Source of the DNA: Stenogyne calaminthoides
Lineage: Eukaryota; Streptophyta; Magnoliopsida; Lamiales; Lamiaceae
DNA: 64,000 bases
Direction: 5' to 3'
NCBI GenBank assembly: GCA_037126765.1
Contig: JBBCBC010000025.1
Location: 18,160,175 to 18,224,174 of the forward strand
Notes under the pieces: generated by a model
Told to the model about the DNA's origin: nothing
The model's database searches: none
Seen by the model: only the letters and a program-made list of their open reading frames with translations
Program-made: the position numbers and the translations under genes
Shown: positions 55,181 through 64,000 of the stretch, piece by piece
Layout: each line of letters begins with the position of its first letter
Numbering within the stretch: position 1 is the first letter of the stretch

Positions 55181-56428
55181 TAAACTCTTACATCTCATTA
55201 TTGCTCCTACACTAGCACAAGAGTTTTCAAGTTCCACCGAAAAAATATTTTGACTTTGATGGATTCTTTTGAGAATCGATGAAGGACTATCTTTGTTTTG
55301 CAAGGATCGCTAAAATAAAACTCAAGAGCGTAATAAGGAATCGAATCTTTGAAAAACTAAAATGGAAAGACTCTAGCAAAAACCGAGATCACTTCTCAAT
55401 TAATGGGAGCTACTCTTGATGAACTGGATGTTACGAAAGTACAACTCTCGAGAAAGAGAAGTTGATCATCCCCCCTAATCGAAAGCTAGAAAATCCATTT
55501 GAAGAGATTCATTAATCGGAATCGAAGTTCAATGACCTCTCCGAGAAGCATAAAACTCTACAGAATCTGTGAGGATAGTGCATGAGAAGAAGTTAACTCT
55601 ATTGAATAAAGCATCTAATGTGATAGATGAAATTGAGTTATCGAGATCTGCCACTATAAAAAGCGGATTGGGATACACTCGTGGGGAACCTCACAAGGTC
55701 ATCTGAATCTTTGCATCATGTAGCAAGAAGACTATCTTTGTAAAAACCAATGGCACCTACACTTCAAAATCAAGTAATGCCCAAGGTTGTAGACAAGGGA
55801 AAAAAAGACCTATGGTTTGATAAAACTGAATAATCGGGTTAGAAAGCCCAAACCTCGGGAGAAGGCTAGAAAACCCGAGCATTCAGATTGGAAAGTTTCG
55901 AACAAGTACTTCAAAGCCTCGGGCTAAGAATGCAAATCTGAAAGGCTCCACACCGAACCATCGAGGAATCCTCGATGAGAAACACTTTCACAGAGAGACA
56001 TTCTCAATCAAAGAGACCAAGTCCTCGAAGATAATCGAAAGACCCAGATTTCAAAGATGCATAAACCCGAACCTCACTTGCCTAAAGGTAAAGGTTATCC
56101 AACCCGAGTCAACAAAGATTTAGACCAATACACAAAAGCCCAAGCATCCGAACAAAAAGGCTTGAACCAAAGAAGAATTCAAAAGCCCATGTTCATGCTA
56201 AAAGCCAAAGACACATACACGAAAAGTCGCTAAGGCACCCGAGTAGTAGATGTGTATGTTGATGTTTATGGAAGACAAATTAGCCACTCTAAAGTGATTA
56301 GAGTTGTCAGGCAGATTTGGATTCCGAAAGGTACATCTAACCTTGTAGGACCCTACACAAATTGGGTACCTAAGATTTGATCTGTTTTTCAGGAGGAAAA
56401 CAAGGGCACTAAACTAACTAATGATCAC
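55181..56428 (+). pseudogene. E Gag C-terminal region, heavily altered
   Basis: It corresponds to the coiled-coil and basic tail of Gag in A, but no long frame survives. Much of 55081-55560 is nearly devoid of CAG/CTG. Coding traces return at about 56240-56380 (VDVYGRQISHSKVIRVVRQI, NWVPKI). They end in an in-frame TGA at 56378-56380 followed by TCTGTTTTTCAG, after which the frame stays open into the protease. Confidence 0.65.
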
Positions 56429-57790
56429 ATGGCACTGATGAGCAGAGATGAAAAAGCTCCTGACATTTGGTATCTTGACAGTGAATGTTCAAGACATATG
56501 ACAGGATACAAAAAGACACTCAGTGACTATGTTGAACAAAGAGGCCCACAGATCACTTTTGGAGATAATTCCAAGGGACAGACTGAAGGATATGGAACTT
56601 TGGAAATCGACTCAGTTCATATCCATGGTGTTTCATATGTATCTGGATTGAAGCATAATTTGCTTTCAATTAGCCAATTTGTGATAAAGGGTTTAATGGT
56701 GAGTTCTCTAAGAACTTATGTTTTGTGAAAAATGATACATCACAGAAAGTTTTACTGACTGGTACAAGAAAAGGGAATGTGTATCTTGCTGATTGGAGTT
56801 CTGCTCCTAAAGATACATGTTTAGTTGCTAAAAGTTCCACAGATACCAGTTGGTTATGACATAAAAGAATGAATCACCTAAATTTCAAAACCCTGAACAA
56901 GCTTGCAAGATTAGCTCTTGTGAGAGGGTTGCCTAACGAAGTGTTCAGTAAGGAACATATTTGTGATGCGTGCCAGAAAGGAAAACAGATAAGAGCATCA
57001 TTTAAAAGTAAAGTTGAGGTTTCTACTGAAAGAATACTTCAGTTACTACATATGGATCTTTTTGGTCCTATAACACCTGTAAGCACTAATGGCAGGAAAT
57101 ACACATTGGTAGTAGTTGATGACTACTCGAGATATACTTGGGTCATATTCTTACTCAGTAAGAAAGAGACTCGAATAAAAGTCGCCAGAGTTCTTGAAAA
57201 GGCTCGAGATTGAGAAAAATCTGAGTGTGGTCAAAATCAAATCTGACAAATGAACTGAATTCATAAATCATATCATATCTGATTATTGTGCAGAGAATGG
57301 AATTTCACATGAAACATCATCGGTACAAGGACCCCTCAACGAATGGTGTTCTTTGAAAGGAGGAACAGGACTCGAAAAAAAGCTGCAAGGACTATGATAG
57401 TTTGAAGTCGACATTCCTAAAAGATTTTGAAATTTGTCAAAGTGTCAACAACATGCATGCTACTCTCGGAAACAGATCCATCTTGACCAAGAGTCAAGGC
57501 AAAACACCCTATGAGCTTTGGAATGAAAGGAAGCCTCTTGTTTCTTTCTTTTTTTCGTGTGTTTGGTTGCAAGTGTTTCATACACAATAATGGTAAAGAT
57601 CGATTGAAAACTTTTGATAGTAAAGGCGATGAAGGAATATTCTTAGGATATTCTCAAGTCGATAAAAGCTTTCGAGTTTACAAGCTGTAGGACTCTTATT
57701 GTGGAGGAAACACCTCATGTTGTTTTTTGATGAATCTATTTGTGTTCGGAAGAAACAGAACATGATGCAGATGAACCGACTAAGAGGATC
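56429..57790 (+). pseudogene. pol: E pol: protease and integrase
   Basis: 56429-56728 has the protease site WYLDSECSRHMTG, with Glu replacing the usual Gly after Asp-Ser, a change likely to abolish activity. Then come FGTLE-like and YVSGLKHNLLSISQF segments. 56869-57213 has the zinc motif (MNHLNFKTL and CDACQKGKQIRASF) and the core start LLHMDLFGPITPV and VVVDDYSRYTWVIFLLSKKE. The rest of the core (57214-57420) is shifted; the Asp and Glu motifs can be guessed but not read. A KTPYELWNERKP segment and FLGYSQVDKSFRVYKL (57600-57690) mark its end. Confidence 0.82.
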
Positions 57791-58360
57791 ACCAGATTAA
57801 GCCCCAAAAAAGAAAAAAAAATCATCCATTGAACTCGAAAAGAAGAAGTCAACCACATTCTATGATTGGAGTGACTCAGACTCGAATAAGGAAGTTCGAA
57901 TGGAACTCGGGATGGTGAGCCTCAAGAAAACCAACACTCCAAAGAAAACCAATCGAGCAGACACCGATTCGGACTTCGGGTATGTGATGCCAATGAAGAT
58001 GTGGTCACAAATTGAGGCAAATTTCGAATCTATCAACCAAAGGGGAACAAATGTCACCGACAATGTTCTAAATGAAATTTCCACGAGGAAGATGATTCTC
58101 TTTTCTCCTTTTCTCGTTGTTCCTCGAGTTTATTGAATTAATCCCGAACCTAACATTTCAAATGTTGAGGATATTATTGAAGGGGAACATCAAGAAGAAA
58201 ATGGTTAGATAGTCATCCTACAAGTCGATTGTGGGTAATCTAACCGAAGGAGTTAAAACAAGAAGGTTCCATGGTGAGAGTGCACTATTTTTTTGCTTTT
58301 TCAGAAAAACCTGCGAGATTGGTGAAGCTCTACAAGACTCTTATTGGATTCTTGCCATGC
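57791..58360 (+). pseudogene. E pol: integrase-RT linker
   Basis: It corresponds to the acidic linker of D (50823-51398). Recognisable pieces include TRRFHGESALFFCFFRK at about 58260-58310. Frameshifts are frequent. Confidence 0.65.
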
Positions 58361-59110
58361 AAGATGAGCTAAATCAATTCTCGAGGAATGAGGTATGGGA
58401 GCTAGTAGATAGACCAAAAAGCACAATGTCATTGGAACCAAGTGGGTTTTCAAGAACAAGAGAGATGAAACAACAACATTGTGAGAAACAAGGCAAAATT
58501 AGTTGCACAAGGTTACTCCCAAGAAGAAGGCTTGGATTATGATGAAACCTTTGCTGTTTGCAAGACTAGAAGTCATCGATTGTTTCTTGCATATCTTGCC
58601 CACATGAAGTTCACGATCTATCAAATGGATGTGAAAAGTGCATTTCTGAGCGGTGTGCTTAAAGAAGAGGTTTATGTGGAACAACCTCCGGCTTCAAACA
58701 GAATGACCAAGTTTACTGAGCTCGTAAAAAAGCTTTGTATGGTCTCAAACAAGCACCCGAGCATGGTATGATACTCTTTCTCGGTTTCTTCTTGACCATG
58801 GTTTTTGTCAAAGGATTTGTTGATAGAACTCGTTTCGGGATAGAGGATGGGGAAGATATCTTACTAGTTCAGATATATGTTGATGACATCATTTTTGGAT
58901 CTCAAACCATCACCGTGTGTGAAAAGTTTTCAACACCGATGAAAGGCAAGTTTGAGATGTCAATGATGGGAGAGATGAATTTCTTTCTAGGTCTTCAAGT
59001 GAAACAATCAAAGGAAGGAATATTCATCAACCGTGCAAAAGTACACCGAGATCCGATTGCCAAATATGGTGTACAGAGACTGCAACGCAGCTTAGGATTC
59101 CTATGAATAC
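58361..59110 (+). pseudogene. pol: E pol: reverse transcriptase
   Basis: MQDELNQFSRNEVWELVDRP starts it. Then AKLVAQGYSQEEGLDYDETF (58485-58544), YQMDVKSAFLSGVLKEEVYV (first Asp), a disrupted GLKQAPRAW region (58735-58770) and LVQIYVDDIIFGSQ with the YVDD box, NFFLGLQVKQSKEGIFINRA. Four or more shifts separate these pieces. At several of them D has CAG or CTG where E has CG or CGA, for example CCTCCGGCTTC against CCTCCTGGCTTTC and ACCCGAGCATGG against ACCCAGAGCATGG. Confidence 0.87.
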
Positions 59111-59830
59111 TAACTACAAGATGGATCCCGATTCGGAAGGCAAATCGAATAATCATACCGATTATAGAGGAATCATTGGATCATTGCTCTATCTCACGAC
59201 AAGTAGGCGGATATAACATTTGTTGTTGGGATATGTGCAAGATACCAAGCTAATCCTAAGACTAGTCACATGGAGGTCGCCAAAAAGATACTAAGATATC
59301 TTAAGGGCACAAAGTGAATAGAGGATTATGGTATCCAAATGATGATAACCTTGAATTAACCGGGTTACTCGATGTCGATTATGGAGGTTCTTGAATTGAC
59401 GTGAAGTCCACAACAGAACTTGTCAATTTCTGCGAAGCAAGTGATATCTTGGTTTTCAAAAAATGCAGGACCTCGAGAGCAACCAAGATTATTGAAGTTT
59501 GAATACATGGTCGCAGAAGTCTGCTGTGGCTCGATTCTTTGCCTCGCACAACAATTAAGGGATTATAAAGTTGAAGCCAATGAAGTACCAATATTTTGTG
59601 ACAACAATAGTGCCATTGCTATTTCACAAAATCCGTATTGCACACCGGATGCAAGCATGTGGATATCGGACATCACTTCATCGAGATCATGTCGAAAAAA
59701 GGACATAAGGATGGAGAAAATTCATACTTGATAGGCAAAGAGCTGATATCTTGACTAAACCCTCGGGTGAATCAAGATTTCGGAACTTTCGGTTGAATTA
59801 GGGATGTTAGAACCAGTGTATAGAGTAAAT
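59111..59830 (+). pseudogene. pol: E pol: RNase H
   Basis: Degenerate copy. Segments SLLYLTTSRR-like at 59180, RYLKGTK at 59295, ISWFSK at 59450, LAQQLRDYKVEANEVPIFCD at 59546-59605 with NNSAIAISQNP, and ADILTKP-like at 59745. The Glu-containing TTEAEY motif is altered (KFEYMVAEVC). Multiple shifts. Confidence 0.8.
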
Positions 59831-60467
59831 CAAAAAAAATTGAAGATTTTCGGATGCATAAAGCCTTCTCGCAATTCTCTTGAGAAACTCAAGATAAAAT
59901 GGAAATATTGAATCGAGTCTTAGGAAACTTCAGTTCTTTGAAGGTCAAGATTTCGAAAGCATCTTGAACCCATTCAAGATTTCGATTATTATCTTGACAT
60001 TTTATCAAGGTCGATTACTCGATAAAAGACTGATAGAGGGAAATTAGTCTGAAGAAGTAATGACTCATGCGACTCATTTATTGCTCAAGTAAAACTTAGT
60101 AATCATTCGCAATAAATACAAAACACCTGAGGAATGTTTTTGGGTGGGATCGTTTTAAATTCGAAGAAGGTCAATACCATTTAATGCTCTCTGCTACATT
60201 ATTGACCAATGAGGATATTTTGGCGGCTTACTTTTTCGAGAGATCGTTTGCTCAGATATATTCGATTAATCGGAGATTAATCTCAACCTTTGCTTTCCAC
60301 CTAACTAACACGATTCTCCACGATCTCGAAGCTATATATACCCCTTTAAGCCATTCAAGCCAAAATTTTATCAAACCCTTCGTTCCCAAATCCTCTGCAA
60401 TTAAAAATCCCTTTGCCCAGAAATCTCCAAACCCTAAAGCTTCAAATTCTTAAATAAATTTCTAAAA
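59831..60467 (+). other. E spacer between pol and aORF
   Basis: Non-coding; collinear with 48694-49319 of D. The 89-codon frame at 60184-60453 reads through an AT-rich leader with TATATATACCC at about 60330 and has no domain. No insert like that in A. Confidence 0.55.
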
Positions 60468-63400
60468 TGGCCCCAACATTGTTCGAGAAATTAGCCATAA
60501 CCAACAAGCCGTGGTACGAGTTCGTTGTCTCACTTGAAAGCACAACCAACTCAAAGCCGTAAGAGGAGGCTCTGATATGATTCGATTTGGATAAACTCAC
60601 TAACTAGTCGCAAAACCAACCGCACCCGGGAGTTTGCGAAAAGAGGTAATTGAATTCATCTCAGAACTTGAAAATAGATGAAGAGGGTTGTATGCATTCT
60701 AAGTTAACTGTATCACACTTAGAGCAGTCATCCAAATACGTCGATTTTTGAGAGGGATTTGTGCATAATTCCGAAAAATCTGAATGATGTGTTTGAGCTC
60801 TGTGATATAGGAGAGGATCCTGCGATGTATATGTCGGGTAGAGAGCAGGAGTACCTAGATAGGATTGCTGAGAATCCTGTTAAGTTTGAGGCGACATTGC
60901 ATAACAGGCATCTAAAGCTACAATATCGTGTACTGATGGATATTGTGAGCAAGTGCATCATGAGTCTTGCGGGGAGTTTTAAGCAGATAAGTACCCCGAA
61001 GCTCAGATTGATGGCGGCGATAGAAGCTTCACCCACCTGATTTTAACCGGGTGAAATTCTGATCCAGACGGTGAGTGAGCAGACCAAAGTTTTTAGGAAG
61101 ATTGACGGGGCGATCTCAATCAAAGGCAAGATCCACCATGCCACCAAAATTGCTTACATTTTGGAGATGTGCAGAGAGGAGGAGGATATCTTCACCAATT
61201 CGACCCCATTTCCTAAATCCAAAATTCTCCTTAAACCCATTACTGCAAAGAGGCAGGTCATCAGGGGGAAGAGAGAAAAGAAGGTAGAATCACCTTCATG
61301 TCGAAAAAGAGACCCAACAAACTAGGGGGAAGGTGTTGTTGGAGGCAAAAATGGAGCAAGGAGCAAAAGCTGCCGAAGCGGAAGGATCTTGCTCCAAAGC
61401 GCAAAAAGATTGGTGGTTCTCACCGAAGGTAGCAGTGATTCCGAGGAGATACAACCCGAGGGCAAAACCGCCGAGTTCGCCATTACAAGTGTTGGCTCGG
61501 GTTATCTCCGTGACACGGATCGATCGAGGAGCGGGTCTTCTCGAGGTGCTCGAGACGTCACTTTCGGTTCGAGATAAAATTTCTCAGAAATTTTTAAAGG
61601 AGCTCGAGACCTCGAGAGATGCCTATCTCGGATGTGCAGTTTCGAGACGAAGAGAGCCCGGCTGAGTCAATCTGAAGATGTCTGCGCTCGACCGACCAAC
61701 CGACTTCTCCAGACTCATCTTGAGGAAATACCACTCGAGCCTCAGAACCCACTCGGATGCAAACCGAGGACCTAAATGCACAAACTTGAGACACCTTCTT
61801 TGAGGCTCGGGGAGCAAAATATTCTTGATGAGCTCTGAATGATCTCTTCGCTTGATTCCTTAGCGAAAGCTTCTATTGAACCGAGAGCCCGAGATGGAAG
61901 AAGGGCGAGGTCAAGAAAGAAAGTGGAGGAGCAAGGGGAATGGTTCATCCTTGATCATACCCCGAGCTCGGCTTCATACCCTCGATCTGCAAGATGTTTT
62001 CTTGATTAAGGAAGGCAATATATATCCTCAATCGGACTCTTCCCGAGATGCTTGACATTCTTTGCATTCGTGAGGGAAGACGGTGGAATGAGGAGACCTT
62101 CTTTCCGACTTCTCGGGGTTTCTGGGCGACAAAGCTTCGGGATGAAAAATTCCGATTTTGATGAAATTTGGTTCGAGAGGAAGCTAGCCGAGAAGAAAAC
62201 AATCTGAAGTTGGTGCCCCGAAAGCGGAGACAAATCCAAAGATGGAGATGGGGACCAACAGGGGAGATCTTTGAGGATCGGTCTCAAATGGAAAAAGAGA
62301 CTTCATTGTCGATCAACCTCGGATCGGTTAGCACTCTTCGTATCTTTTGGCACTATTGACAATTATGCCAAAGTTCTTTGAAAGTACTATCTTTAATTCT
62401 CAATTGTCGATAAAACGATGAGCCTCAAATGGAGACTGGAGCTCAGGTTGAAGCTGAAGCTCAGGATGATCAAACAGCACAGAAGGTGCAGAAAGTTCCT
62501 GAGATTGATCTCACTCCCGTAATGGAGAAACTTGAGAAGATTGAGCCAATGGCGATCAAAATTGCTCAGATAGAAGAAACGTTGGCCAATCAAGCTCGAA
62601 CAATGGAAGGACTTAGCCATTCTTCGAATCGGTGCAGATATAAAACACTCTGACCACTCAGATGACCTCCATGGAAGTAAAGCTGAATGAAAAGCTGGAG
62701 GGAGTCAATGCAGAGTTAAGTGCTGAAATGAAACAGAAGCACCAGGAATCGACTGAATTTCTAGAGGTGAAACTAGCAGAGAAAAATGAGGTGCTGATTA
62801 GATCTGCTGTTGAGGAAATGAGCTCGTGTTCATGACCAAGATGACAGAGATGCTTAAAGATGCACTCTCCGCCGGTTGCCCATATATCTCAAGAACTTTT
62901 CGTGGGCTAAGAACCACATCGTGAGAATGGAAGATGAGCAAGATCGCTTAGCGGGAGAGATCCATTGTGTGAGCAAAGAGCAAGATATCACATGGACACA
63001 GCTCTCTCTCAGACTTCTTCCAAATTACGGTGCGGGAAGGGGAAAAGGAAGGTGAAGACCTCAGGAAGTTCATGGCACGTACTTTGGAGAAGAAGGCTCA
63101 GAAAGAGGCTGAAATGTACAATCTAGCCAAAGCCTTAAAAGAAGTTGAAGCTACTGATAAATTGAAATTCGCTCACGTGGAGAAGCCCATCTACACTCGA
63201 GTTTCTGAGCAAACCATGCTTGAGGTTGCAAGAGAGAAACTGAGTGCTAGAACTAAGGTTGGAACAAGCCAGGCTGGTGTTGAACTGCCTATGAAGAGGA
63301 AAGCTTTGGGCGTTATTCAACCTGTAAGCAAGCGTGTTAAGGCTTCTAAGCCAATCCAGAGAAAGCTGATTCTGGATGATGAAGATGCAGAAGAATCTGA

Positions 63401-64000
63401 GTCTCAACCTCAGAAGAAAGTCTTCAACACCAAAGATGCTCTGAAGACACTCCAAAAAGAACAAGGCAAGAAAGTTGTTGCTTCGATCTCAGGAGCGTCT
63501 GTGATCAGAAAGAAGATAGACGAAGAGCAGAAGCGAAGGAGTGACTTCAGGAAGTTTGCGAGCAAGAGGAAGGGAACATCGAAAGCGCTGAAGTGGCCCC
63601 ATGTTGATAAATGGATGCCCATTAAACTCAACGACATGTGGGAAGAAGTGAAGAGAACCTTCTGGTTCAATTACGATGTTCTCAGGGAATGGAGAGGGGA
63701 AGGCTCGGATCGAAACGAAGCTTTCATTGAATATCTTCTAACCTTCTATCCAAAGTATCTCCAAGGTGGATTAACCTTGCGGATGAAGGTGGAGTACGAT
63801 AGAAGCCCCTGGTCCATATTCCTATTCTCCTCCAAGACTTGGTAATGGCTTGGTAAATGAAAACCATTACGCAAGAAATTGCTCAATATCTTTGGGTCAC
63901 TTGGGATTAACGAGGAACAATCCGAGACATCATCAAGGAGAGGAATGAGTCAAGAAAAAAGATTTTTCGGAATGTTCAACCTGGAGGTGCCAGCTGATGA
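60468..64000 (+). pseudogene. Sirevirus aORF of E (runs off the window)
   Basis: It starts at ATG 60468 (MAPTLFEKLAITNKPWYEF), matching the aORF start of D. The globular part is at 60759-61040 (CIIPKNLNDVFELCDIGEDP, YRVLMDIVSKCIMS). A mid part with SPLQVLARV lies at about 61475. A coiled-coil-like part is at 62429-62620 (VPEIDLTPVMEKLEKIEPMA). A better preserved C-terminal part, 63030-63845 (271 codons), has the bipartite basic cluster KRKALGVIQPVSKRVK (about 63298-63345), an acidic stretch and a C-terminal block with WPHVDKWMPIKLNDMWEEVK. Stops and shifts are many in 61040-63030, where CAG/CTG sites are altered. Homology with D is clear; function unknown. Confidence 0.8.

Larger units (their letters stand above)
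51997..64000 (+). mobile_element. Sirevirus E, 5' LTR to aORF; continues past the window end
   Basis: Plus-strand element with LTR (51997-53833), canonical PBS, gag, pol and most of an aORF; PPT and 3' LTR are not reached. Compared with D, much of E (about 53900-62400) shows loss or change of CAG/CTG to CG or CGA and many one- or two-base shifts. Apparent decay of the proteins may therefore be partly a data problem. Confidence 0.9.

Noticed and set aside
1..64000. tRNA, rRNA or host protein-coding genes
   Set aside because: I looked for cloverleaf-like, rRNA-like and non-retroelement protein signals while reading both strands and found none that I can support; decisive would be tRNAscan-SE, Infernal and BLASTX runs.

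Overview
This is a gene-poor, retrotransposon-saturated stretch of a flowering-plant nuclear genome, probably a eudicot and probably pericentromeric or other heterochromatin. Nearly every coding stretch belongs to an LTR retrotransposon. I found no host gene, tRNA, rRNA or CRISPR. The elements are Ty1/copia of the Sirevirus (SIRE/Maximus) type, one other copia lineage and Ty3/gypsy of the Athila type. The species cannot be told from the sequence.

Left part (1-16530, + strand). 1-5626 is the 3' end of a Sirevirus (S1): a decayed additional ORF (aORF), a polypurine tract (PPT) and an LTR. It sits in a fragment of a sister LTR (5627-5922). Next is a 3'-truncated Athila-like gypsy element (about 5931-11240) with LTR, primer-binding site (PBS), gag and pol broken inside reverse transcriptase. 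A non-autonomous gypsy derivative (LD, 11268-16085, duplicated flank ACTTT) follows, then a remnant of another LTR element (16091-16530).

Middle. A Sirevirus LTR (L2, 16531-18083) runs directly into about ten copies of a ~340-bp satellite (18084-21416). The array ends against a truncated minus-strand copia, C1. From here the window is a nest: Sirevirus A (30332-45152, minus strand, both LTRs, duplicated flank TATAC) lies in the right LTR of B (23992-45829, duplicated flank CTTCG). B lies in C1 (21417-23991 plus 45835-47211). C1 lies in the aORF of Sirevirus D (47212-51996, minus strand). The integrase of D is broken by Sirevirus E (51997 to beyond the window, + strand). B encodes no gag or pol and has an internally inverted, near-palindromic architecture.

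How the parts work. A, D and E encode Gag (A, E), protease, integrase, reverse transcriptase and RNase H, then an aORF of the type often called env-like. Here the aORFs look like basic, coiled-coil, possibly nuclear proteins without obvious membrane segments. Only the gag of A remains as one long ORF. B and LD would need proteins in trans.

No new defence or metabolic system is visible. The observations most worth checking are: (i) blocks where CAG/CTG has been altered towards CG or CGA, including between the two LTRs of A, which were identical when inserted; I suspect a sequencing or consensus artefact at CHG-methylated DNA; (ii) the inverted structure of B, which looks like autointegration; (iii) an unidentified ~1.07-kb insert in A with a stem-loop; (iv) the nuclear-localisation-like character of the aORF.
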